DNA of 8,393 nucleotides from JANNHK01 sp031404355 (GCA_031404355.1 JANNHK010000295.1:1-8393); one strand, 5' to 3'; positions 1-8,280 are shown, counted from the first letter of the stretch. Notes: a model not told the origin generated them from the letters alone. Made by a program: numbers and translations.

Positions 1-249
1 TGTGACTTCGACGCCACAGCGCTCGCAGATGATGCCCTTGAACCGGACGCGCTTGTACTTCCCGCAGTAGCACTCCCAGTCCTTCGTCGGACCGAAGATC
101 TTCTCGCAGAAGAGCCCGTCCTTTTCCGGCTTGAGCGTGCGGTAGTTGATCGTTTCCGGCTTCTTCACCTCGCCGTTCGACCACGTCAGGATGTCGCCCG
201 CGGTCGCAAGGTTGATCGTGAGCCGGTTGCTCTCGTTGACGTCGAACAC
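1..249 (-). CDS. rpoC: DNA-directed RNA polymerase subunit beta' (N-terminal part, runs off the window)
   Basis: Only the first 83 codons are present; the gene continues beyond base 1. The beta' subunit forms, with beta, the catalytic cleft of RNA polymerase. The translation begins MFDVNESNRLTINLATAGDI and then carries the family signatures GEVKKPETINYRTLKPEKDG and CEKIFGPTKDWECYCGKYKR. Four cysteines in the pattern C60-x-C62-x12-C75-x2-C78 form the N-terminal zinc-binding site typical of bacterial beta'. The start is the GTG at 249-247. It is preceded by AGGGAAGGT with six bases between, and it gives the N-terminus expected for actinobacterial RpoC (usually M-L-D-V-N). The gene lies 91 bp downstream of rpoB on the same strand, so the two are very probably co-transcribed. 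Nothing is broken in the visible part. Identity is certain; the 3' part cannot be judged. Confidence 0.98.
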   Translation of the reverse strand, partial: MFDVNESNRLTINLATAGDILTWSNGEVKKPETINYRTLKPEKDGLFCEKIFGPTKDWECYCGKYKRVRFKGIICERCGVEVT

Positions 250-255
250 GTCGTT

Positions 256-264
256 ACCTTCCCT
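256..264 (-). promoter_or_regulatory. Ribosome binding site of rpoC
   Basis: In the mRNA sense this reads AGGGAAGGT, six bases before the GTG start at 249. It is the only purine-rich Shine-Dalgarno-like stretch well placed for this start. It fixes the GTG rather than the in-frame ATG at 270-268, which is followed directly by a TAG stop. Confidence 0.8.
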
Positions 265-270
265 CTACAT
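265..270 (-). other. Start-stop ATG-TAG just upstream of rpoC, in frame with it
   Basis: In the mRNA sense the bases read GCC ATG TAG. The ATG is exactly 21 bases upstream of the rpoC GTG and therefore in frame, but its next codon is TAG. A purine stretch, GAGGGAG, lies two bases before the ATG. Start-stop units of this kind can hold a ribosome next to the following start site. It may equally be chance, or a decayed upstream start of rpoC. The observation itself is certain; any role is inference. Confidence 0.35.
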
Positions 271-277
271 GGCTCCC

Positions 278-311
278 TCGCCACTCGCAGGAGGCCTCCG
301 GCGAGTGGCGA
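278..311 (-). repeat. Near-perfect 34-nt palindrome (hairpin) in the rpoB-rpoC spacer
   Basis: The outer arms TCGCCACTCGC (278-288) and GCGAGTGGCGA (301-311) are perfect 11-bp complements. Between them lies the self-complementary GGAGGCCTCC (290-299) with the same centre, so only the 289/300 pair is mismatched. In the rpoB-rpoC transcript it would fold into a very stable stem ending 13 bases before the rpoC ribosome binding site. No U-tract follows, so it is not a classical terminator. It could be an RNase III-type processing site, an attenuator, or a structure setting the rpoB:rpoC ratio. The structure is seen directly; the role is inferred. Confidence 0.7.
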
Positions 312-340
312 ATGACTGCGTCCGCACGGTCTCTGTGTTC

Positions 341-3823
<3,483 letters not shown>

Positions 3824-3875
3824 TCCAATCGAGGGTCACGCAGCGGGGTAACCGGGGTGCTCCGGGCGCGCGTCG

Positions 3876-3899
3876 AAAAAGGCTGGGAAAAAGGCCGGG
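3876..3899 (-). repeat. 12-nt tandem repeat in the rpoB leader
   Basis: On the plus strand, AAAAAGGCTGGG (3876-3887) is followed directly by AAAAAGGCCGGG (3888-3899), two copies differing at one base. In the rpoB transcript this gives two CCxGCCUUUUU units inside a pyrimidine-rich leader, about 55 nt before the start codon. It lies downstream of the promoter candidate at 3939-3968, so it would be transcribed. It could be a protein- or RNA-binding tract, or slippage-derived sequence with no function. Confidence 0.6.
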
Positions 3900-3938
3900 A
3901 AACGAAGAAGACGCGGGCGGGCAAACACGGCTAGAGAA

Positions 3939-3959
3939 AGCATAGCCCCAGGCCATGCT
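3939..3959 (-). promoter_or_regulatory. Inverted repeat in the rplL-rpoB spacer: attenuator-like hairpin or operator
   Basis: On the plus strand, AGCATAGCC (3939-3947) and GGCCATGCT (3951-3959) are inverted repeats with one mismatch around a 3-base centre. In the rplJL read-through RNA the mismatch becomes a G-U pair, giving a 9-bp stem with a UGG loop, followed by UUCUCU. That is a weak intrinsic-terminator or attenuator shape. Enterobacterial rplL-rpoB spacers are known to hold a partial terminator. The same dyad covers the -10 box and most of the spacer of the proposed rpoB promoter, so it could also be a protein-binding operator. Which role applies, if either, cannot be decided here. Confidence 0.4.
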
Positions 3960-3968
3960 CAGTGCCAA
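3939..3968 (-). promoter_or_regulatory. Predicted sigma-A-type promoter for rpoB-rpoC
   Basis: Read on the minus strand, TTGGCA (3968-3963, 5 of 6 to the -35 consensus TTGACA) is followed after 18 bases by TATGCT (3944-3939, 4 of 6 to TATAAT). Transcription would start near 3932 and leave a leader of about 109 nt before the rpoB GTG. A separate promoter between rplL and rpoB fits the 279-bp spacer and the known need in many bacteria to express RNA polymerase apart from the stalk proteins. It is the best-scoring pair I can see by eye in the spacer, but it is untested. Confidence 0.5.
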
Positions 3969-4102
3969 TTACCCCAAGCGCGCAGCGGCAAGCCCCTGCG
4001 ATCTGGCGCGGAGGATACGACGGCACCGGCCGGGTGACAACTACTTCTCTCGGCACCCAGCCGAATTTCACGGTCGCTTTCCAGCCAGCGTCCGTTTTGT
4101 TC

Positions 4103-4483
4103 CTACTTGAGTTCGACCTGGGCGCCGGACTCAACGAGTTTGGCCATGGCCTTCTCGGCGTCTTCCTTCGACGCCTTCTCGAGGACCGGCTTGGGTGCAC
4201 CGTCCACGAGGTCCTTGGCCTCCTTGAGGCCCAGGCTCGTGAGTTCGCGCACCGTCTTGATGACCTGGATCTTCTTGTCGCCCGCGGCGAGCAGGACGAC
4301 GTCGAACTCGTCCTTCTCCTCCACGGCCTCCGCGGCGGGGGCACCGCCCACGGCGGCTACTGCGACCGGCGCGGCCGCGGTGACGCCGAATTCCTCTTCG
4401 AACGCCTTCAAGAAGTCGTTCAGCTCGAGCACCGTCATGTTCTTGAAGACGTCGAGCAGGTCAGTCGTGCTCATGGTTGCCAT
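4103..4483 (-). CDS. rplL: Large ribosomal subunit protein bL12 (L7/L12)
   Basis: This is a 126-aa stalk protein that binds L10 as dimers and recruits translation GTPases (EF-Tu, EF-G, IF2). The N-terminal dimerisation helices are at about residues 4-36, with LLDVFKNMTVLELNDFLKAF. An Ala/Val/Gly-rich flexible hinge spans about 37-57. The globular factor-binding domain spans 58-126 and includes the family signature IQVIKTVRELTSLGLKEAKD (72-91) followed by LVDGAPKPV. Length and all key positions are ordinary. The start is the ATG at 4483, with AGGAAGG eight bases upstream; a second in-frame ATG three codons later is spaced worse. The stop is TAG. The gene begins 18 bases after the rplJ stop, so the two are certainly co-transcribed, as expected for proteins made in a 1:4 or 1:6 ratio. 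Confidence 0.98.
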   Translation of the reverse strand: MATMSTTDLLDVFKNMTVLELNDFLKAFEEEFGVTAAAPVAVAAVGGAPAAEAVEEKDEFDVVLLAAGDKKIQVIKTVRELTSLGLKEAKDLVDGAPKPVLEKASKEDAEKAMAKLVESGAQVELK

Positions 4484-4501
4484 TGCGTGTGCCTTCCTCA
4501 G

Positions 4502-5221
4502 TTACTCGGTCGGTTCGGCGCTCTCGGCGCCGGCGTCAGGTTCGGGTTCGGATGCAGTCTCTTCGGCGGCGGCGTCGGCTTCGGGCGCCTCGGGGGCGTC
4601 GGCGGCCGGTTCGGGATCGGCTACAGCCTCGGGGGCCGGCTCGGGAGCGGCCGCCACTGCCGGCTCAGACTCGGCCCGCAGTTCCGCATACGCCTTCAGG
4701 CCGTACGCGAAGTTGCGGGTGAACGCCTGGAACAGCCCGGCCGCCTTGACCAGCGGCGCCTGGAAGCCACCCGCGAGGCGGGCGAGGATGACTTCGCGGG
4801 GCGGAACGTCGGCCAGGGCCTCGACCTCGGCGGTCGAGAGGGGCCGCACGCCGAGCATGCCGCCCTTCAGGACGAGCGCCGGGTGGATCTTGGCGAAGTC
4901 GCGCAGCGCCTTGGCGGCCGTGACCGGGTCGCCGCCCTCCTTGCGCACGAAGGCAATGGCGACGGGGCCTTCGAGCATCGACGCGACGTCGTCCATGCCC
5001 ACGTCGGAGACGGCCCGGCGGGCCAGCGTGTTCTTGAAGACCTTGTAGTCGGTGGCGGCCGGGCGCAGCGCGGCGCGCAGCTCGGCGATCTGGTGGACCG
5101 TGAGCCCGCGGTACTCGGTGAGCACGGCCGCGTCGGAGTCGGTGAGCCGCTGCTTGATCTCGTCGATGACGGCAGCCTTGCGTTGGAGCTGCCGGCTCGT
5201 CTCGGGTGCCTTGGTCGGCAT
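4502..5221 (-). CDS. rplJ: Large ribosomal subunit protein uL10, with an acidic C-terminal extension
   Basis: L10 forms the base of the ribosomal stalk and holds the L12 dimers through its C-terminal helix. Signatures are AAVLTEYRGLTVHQIAELR (31-49), KVFKNTLARRA (60-70), GPVAIAF (85-91), LKGGMLGVRPLS (118-129) and PPREVILARLAGGF (140-153). The L12-binding helix is about 157-182. The protein is 239 aa, against a usual length near 170. The extra residues 183-239 are an Ala/Glu/Pro/Asp-rich low-complexity tail with no Lys, Arg or His. The start chosen is the ATG at 5221, because GAGGGG sits six bases before it. The ATG at 5227 touches that site, and the GTG at 5272 lies inside a hairpin. The stop is TAA. 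The gene upstream is divergent, so rplJ is the first gene of this transcript. The core identity is certain; the role of the tail is unknown. Confidence 0.97.
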   Translation of the reverse strand: MPTKAPETSRQLQRKAAVIDEIKQRLTDSDAAVLTEYRGLTVHQIAELRAALRPAATDYKVFKNTLARRAVSDVGMDDVASMLEGPVAIAFVRKEGGDPVTAAKALRDFAKIHPALVLKGGMLGVRPLSTAEVEALADVPPREVILARLAGGFQAPLVKAAGLFQAFTRNFAYGLKAYAELRAESEPAVAAAPEPAPEAVADPEPAADAPEAPEADAAAEETASEPEPDAGAESAEPTE

Positions 5222-5267
5222 GTGCATCCCCTCGGGAGCGCTCACGTGGACGAGACGCCACGGCGCG

Positions 5268-5286
5268 AGCACGACACGGTCGTGCT
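5268..5286 (-). promoter_or_regulatory. Hairpin in the rplJ leader, possible L10 autoregulatory structure
   Basis: On the plus strand, AGCACGAC (5268-5275) and GTCGTGCT (5279-5286) are perfect complements around a 3-base loop, giving an 8-bp stem. It ends 46 bases upstream of the rplJ start. rplJ-rplL leaders in many bacteria bind the L10-L12 complex for feedback control, so a leader structure here is plausible. I cannot confirm the kink-turn features of the known L10 leader. I found no convincing -35/-10 pair for rplJ either, so it is not shown that the hairpin is transcribed. Confidence 0.4.
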
Positions 5287-5316
5287 TCCCGGGGTCACCT
5301 CGTCCGGCGGGCTGCG

Positions 5317-5344
5317 CCCATTACCTCGTACCAATGGGTATTGG
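5317..5344. promoter_or_regulatory. Overlapping inverted repeats in the divergent rplJ / 5394 intergenic region
   Basis: Two short dyads overlap: CCCATT (5317-5322) with AATGGG (5333-5338), and CCAAT (5331-5335) with ATTGG (5340-5344). A direct repeat ACCTCGT also occurs at 5297-5303 and 5323-5329, with starts 26 bp apart. The 172-bp region between the divergent starts must hold the promoters for both directions, so a regulator-binding site is possible. Each arm is short and chance is a real alternative. No clear promoter hexamers are visible for either gene. Confidence 0.25.
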
Positions 5345-5393
5345 AGAGACCGGAGGTCTTCGGTGTGTTGATCGGCTGGGCAGACTAGCAGCC

Positions 5394-5798
5394 GTGTCCC
5401 TCACGCCCGCGATCCGGGAGTTCCTCGACCGGCTCGAGGAACTCTTGGACGCGGTGGAGCGGCCCGCCGTCGACCGCGGGCGTGTCGAAGTGGTCGGCCA
5501 CGACACCGAGGCCCGGGTCGTGATCCCCAACCGGGACCCCGCGTTGCCCGGGATCGAGCTGGAGGTCGGCGAACGGTTCGTGTTCGTCTCGTGGCCCCCC
5601 GAGCGCCAGCGGGTCGCCGGCCACGACGACGCGTTGAAGGTGATCGAGGCCCTCCTCGACGGCCGGGTCGAACTCGTCGTCACCGAGCACTTCGTCTACC
5701 GCAAGCGCGTCAGCTCCATCGACGGCCGCCCGTTCCTGGTCACCCGTATGCCCGCGCTCACGTTCCGCTCGTCGACGGACTTCCGCCGCTTCTTCTGA
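5394..5798 (+). CDS. Hypothetical protein, 134 aa, divergent from rplJ
   Basis: I do not recognise this family. The protein starts VSLTPAIREFLDRLEELLDA (translated as M), a probable amphipathic helix. Two beta-rich stretches follow, RVEVVGHDTEARVVIPNRDP (30-49) and GIELEVGERFVFVSWPPE (53-70). Next come a helix near 77-89 (HDDALKVIEALLD) and another beta stretch RVELVVTEHFVYRKRVSS (91-108), and the protein ends in basic/aromatic residues TDFRRFF. There is no signal peptide, membrane segment or cysteine, so it is probably a small cytoplasmic alpha/beta protein. Codons end mostly in G or C, which supports this strand over the overlapping minus-strand reading. The start is GTG at 5394, chosen because no upstream in-frame start fits, but no Shine-Dalgarno site precedes it. 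It is read away from rplJ, 172 bp apart. Function unknown. Confidence 0.75.
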   Translation: MSLTPAIREFLDRLEELLDAVERPAVDRGRVEVVGHDTEARVVIPNRDPALPGIELEVGERFVFVSWPPERQRVAGHDDALKVIEALLDGRVELVVTEHFVYRKRVSSIDGRPFLVTRMPALTFRSSTDFRRFF

Positions 5799-5828
5799 GA
5801 CTCGGTACGCCACTTCCTCGGCCCGCCG

Positions 5829-5843
5829 CTCACGCTACGTGAG
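5829..5843. repeat. Short inverted repeat downstream of the 5394-5798 gene
   Basis: CTCACG (5829-5834) and CGTGAG (5838-5843) are perfect 6-bp complements with a 3-base loop, 30 bp after the stop codon. The position suits a small terminator of the U-less kind seen in GC-rich actinobacteria. There is no T-run on either side and six pairs are weak evidence. The rest of the 133-bp gap to the next gene shows no promoter I can support. Confidence 0.25.
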
Positions 5844-5931
5844 GTTCCAAGCGCGCGGTGCGAACTGGCCACCCGGCCGATGGAGTTGAGCGCGGGCCGG
5901 GCGCATGCTGGGCACCGGAGGAGGGGGAAAC

Positions 5932-7512
5932 ATGGCGGGGATGCGGGGCATGAAGCGGAGTGCCGCGGCGTTGGTGCTCGCAGTCGGGGTGTTGTCGGGC
6001 GCGACGGCGGCGTGGGCCGACCGCTCGGGCGAGCAGTTGGCCGACCCGAGCGGGGGGGTTCCTGAGCTGTGGCGGGGCCGTCTCGTCGCGGCGGACGGTA
6101 CGCCGCAGGCCGGGTCGGTCGTGGCGTACGCGCGGCCGAGCCCTGACCGGGGTTCCCAAGAACTGTGGCGCGGGCGACTCGTGGATCCATCCGGAGAACC
6201 GACCAAGGGCTCAGTTGTGGCTTACGTGCAACCCCAGCCCGCACGGTTCGCTGAACTCTCTGCTGGTGCAGCACCTAACCCGACGCTCGCACAGCAGCAG
6301 CAACTGATGGTGCCGATCGCTTACGACGAGGTGGACGCGTCAGGCGAGTTCGTACTGGTTGGCGAGTTCGATCCGGCGCTCGACTACATGCGCGACGAGA
6401 CCGGTGCGCTGTCGTTGATGATCGTGGCATCGAGCCCCGGCAACTTCGCAATCAGTACCGACACGGTGTGGTGGGACAACGGAGTGTTGACGACCATCGA
6501 CCCCACGATCGGGACGACCTCTGAGCGAGCGATGCGCGCGTCCGCATCAACGACGGACGGCGTACCGGGCGAACGACCGTCTGACGTGGTGATGCACTCC
6601 GCTCCAGCAACGGGGGAAACGGGAACGACGAATAATGCGCGAACGCGCTCCGTCGCCGCCACGGCGGGCTTTGGACCCATTGAGGAGTTTCCGTTTGGTC
6701 CATGCTTGCATTTCGGGGCGTTGGACATTGACCTCCCCGATGCAGAAGCAACCGTCGGCACGAACCTCATGAAGCCCAACCGATATTGGCACTCAATTTT
6801 CACGTACGAGACATCGAAGACGTCGACCTTCAGTACGAGCTGGGCCTTCACCGGAGGTGCAGGTCCATTGAAGTTCAAGGCGGCGGGGACTACGACGGAC
6901 GGAACGAGTTCCGGTCTCGGCGGCGGATTCGAGACGTTCTCGACAAAGGTGGGCAGCAGCGGGAAGCGATTCCACATCACTGTTTCGATGCACAGTAGGG
7001 GGCTGGTGTGTCTGGTGCCGACGCTGAAAGATCCGCTAAACGTTGAGACGGTCGCCGTCGTAGGACCTGGCATCTGGGAGCGCGATTGGGCATTCACAAA
7101 GACGCCGGTTCCCGGCTGTGCCCGCAAGATCGAAACTGCTTTCAGAATCGATCCCGGCGGCGACGTCACGCGTAAAAGCGGTGCCTTCGCCTCCTATGCC
7201 CGGTCGATCTCGGTGACCGAGGAGATCGCGGGTCAGAAGGGAACCTTTACGGGTGGTGTGACGGTAGGGTTCGATATCGCCGGTTCCGAGGGCACGCAGG
7301 TCTCTCACCAGTGGTGGAATATCGGTCCGATATCGATGTGGCTCTGCGGTCGCTTCGCTCCAGTGAAGAACGGGAATACCGAAGTCGTAGCGATGGGCGA
7401 GAATTGGCGACCTCCTATTGCGACCAGTACAACGACGACCGCGCCCAGCAATACGACGACAACTCGTCCTCCGTTTGGATCGACGACGACGACTCGGGGA
7501 GGCGGAGGATGA
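5932..7512 (+). CDS. Secreted protein of unknown function, 526 aa, with duplicated N-terminal motif and Thr-rich tail
   Basis: I do not recognise the family as a whole. A Sec signal peptide is clear: basic MAGMRGMKRS, then the hydrophobic core AAALVLAVGVLSGATAAWA, with a likely cut after A29. Two 32-residue units at 45-76 and 77-108 both start ELWRGRLV and share GSVVAY. Together with residues 128-166 (VPIAYDEVDASGEFVLVGEF, then LSLMIV) the second unit resembles a transthyretin-like / carboxypeptidase-regulatory beta-sandwich; this is inference from pattern only. Residues 240-490 are rich in Ser, Thr, Gly and beta-prone stretches, with four cysteines (258, 360, 396, 472) that could form disulfides. 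The end, about 497-526, is a TTTT-rich linker finishing in GGGG, with no sorting motif or anchor. The start at ATG 5932 is set by GGAGGAGG seven bases upstream; an earlier in-frame ATG at 5905 lacks such a site. The stop overlaps the next start as ATGA. Confidence 0.85.
   Translation: MAGMRGMKRSAAALVLAVGVLSGATAAWADRSGEQLADPSGGVPELWRGRLVAADGTPQAGSVVAYARPSPDRGSQELWRGRLVDPSGEPTKGSVVAYVQPQPARFAELSAGAAPNPTLAQQQQLMVPIAYDEVDASGEFVLVGEFDPALDYMRDETGALSLMIVASSPGNFAISTDTVWWDNGVLTTIDPTIGTTSERAMRASASTTDGVPGERPSDVVMHSAPATGETGTTNNARTRSVAATAGFGPIEEFPFGPCLHFGALDIDLPDAEATVGTNLMKPNRYWHSIFTYETSKTSTFSTSWAFTGGAGPLKFKAAGTTTDGTSSGLGGGFETFSTKVGSSGKRFHITVSMHSRGLVCLVPTLKDPLNVETVAVVGPGIWERDWAFTKTPVPGCARKIETAFRIDPGGDVTRKSGAFASYARSISVTEEIAGQKGTFTGGVTVGFDIAGSEGTQVSHQWWNIGPISMWLCGRFAPVKNGNTEVVAMGENWRPPIATSTTTTAPSNTTTTRPPFGSTTTTRGGGG
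6064..6255 (+). repeat. Coding tandem duplication, two 96-bp units in the secreted-protein gene
   Basis: Units 6064-6159 and 6160-6255 encode 32 residues each, of which 19 match by my count. Conserved are ELWRGRLV at the start, GSVVAY in the middle and the prolines after it. The DNA has diverged at many third positions, so the duplication is not fresh. The first copy is richer in G and C than the second. The spacing is exact, with no residues between units. Confidence 0.7.
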
Positions 7513-8162
7513 CGTACACCCCGTTGGCGTCCACACCCACACCCACGTCCGTGCCCGAGCATCGCAAGCGTCGTGGGCTTCTCACGGGAGCGTGCTTCCT
7601 CGCGTTTCTCGCGACAGTTGGCGTCGTCCTCACGGCCATTGACGGCGATGGTGCGCCTCTCCGTGGCGATGGTCCGATCAATGAACCGGCAGGCACGGTG
7701 GGCTTGGGCGCGATGTGTCGCTCCATGACGCCCGGCCGGACGACGTGGCTGAATGGGATGATTGGCCTTCAGAACGATGCCGGGAACGAGGTCAAGATCG
7801 AATCCATGGACGTGGTGGGAGCCACACCCGGATTCGAGGTCATCGGCACACACCTCGGCCACGCGGGCGAGTACACCGAGGGGGTCTGTATGCCTTCTGC
7901 CGAGTTCTCGCCTCTCGGGGTCGAAGAGTTCGGACCGATCCTGCCCGGCACGCAGATCATCGTGATGATTGAGGGAGGGCTCAGTGACGGACATCCCGCT
8001 GCTGCCATCGACGGGTTCTCCGTTACGTACACCGACGGGCCGCACCGGTACATCGAAGAGTTCGGCGCGGCCATAGTGTTCTGCGCTGCCGAGAGCCCGG
8101 ATGATCCGGAGTGCACCGAACTCTGGGGCGAGGCACAGGGTCGCGCGGACGAACTGAGATAA
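7509..8162 (+). CDS. Single-pass membrane protein of unknown function, 217 aa
   Basis: I do not recognise the family. A short Thr/Pro-rich cytoplasmic N-terminus (MTYTPLASTPTPTS) is followed by basic residues HRKRR (18-22) and one hydrophobic segment at about 24-44, so the remaining roughly 170 residues should lie outside the membrane. That domain has four cysteines (70, 127, 192, 202), enough for two disulfides, and beta-prone stretches such as NEVKIESMDVVG, GTQIIVMIEGG and IDGFSVTYTDG. A cysteine at 29 sits inside the hydrophobic segment and does not fit a lipobox. The start is the ATG at 7509, with GGGGAGG six bases upstream; it shares ATGA with the stop of the preceding gene, implying translational coupling. 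The stop is TAA. The protein may assemble with or display the secreted product made just before it; this is inferred only from the coupling. Confidence 0.85.
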   Translation: MTYTPLASTPTPTSVPEHRKRRGLLTGACFLAFLATVGVVLTAIDGDGAPLRGDGPINEPAGTVGLGAMCRSMTPGRTTWLNGMIGLQNDAGNEVKIESMDVVGATPGFEVIGTHLGHAGEYTEGVCMPSAEFSPLGVEEFGPILPGTQIIVMIEGGLSDGHPAAAIDGFSVTYTDGPHRYIEEFGAAIVFCAAESPDDPECTELWGEAQGRADELR

Positions 8163-8177
8163 CGTCCGTCACGGAAT

Positions 8178-8227
8178 GTAGGGCGGATCGGCTGCGCCCT
8201 AAGCCGGTCCTTGCCGATCCACCCTAC
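8178..8227. repeat. Long intergenic inverted repeat, REP-like or U-less terminator
   Basis: GTAGGGCGGATCGGC (8178-8192) and GCCGATCCACCCTAC (8213-8227) are inverted repeats with 14 of 15 bases paired, around a 20-base loop. It begins 16 bp after the stop of the 217-aa gene. No T-run follows on either strand. It could end the preceding two-gene transcript as an actinobacterial U-less terminator. The GTAGGGYGGAT arms also recall the GTAGGGTGG-type intergenic palindromes that are dispersed in many bacterial genomes. A second pairing, CGGCT (8189-8193) with AGCCG (8202-8206), would compete with the main stem. Confidence 0.6.
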
Positions 8228-8280
8228 GCCCACCAAGAACATAAGACCCGTCACCGGGTGAGATGCCGATCAAGGAACCC

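Noticed and set aside
4502..5272. Longer rplJ starting at the GTG at 5272
   Set aside because: That start lies inside a hairpin and adds 17 non-family residues. GAGGGG sits six bases before the ATG at 5221, which gives the usual L10 N-terminus.
5382..5390. TGCTAGTCT as an extended -10 box for rplJ on the minus strand
   Set aside because: Only three of six -10 bases match and there is no -35-like hexamer at 17-18 bases, so I do not call it a promoter.
5385..5813. A 142-codon minus-strand open frame over the 5394-5798 gene
   Set aside because: Its product is rich in Asp, Gly, Val and Arg without a clear fold pattern. The plus-strand frame has better hydrophobic alternation and mostly G/C-ending codons.
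5905..5931. Earlier ATG at 5905 for the secreted protein
   Set aside because: It would add MLGTGGGGN before the signal peptide, encoded by the ribosome binding site itself; the ATG at 5932 has ideal spacing.
7581..7596. Possible lipoprotein box LTGAC at residues 25-29 of the 217-aa protein
   Set aside because: Basic residues lie too close before it and the hydrophobic segment continues well past the cysteine, as in a transmembrane helix rather than a lipoprotein signal.
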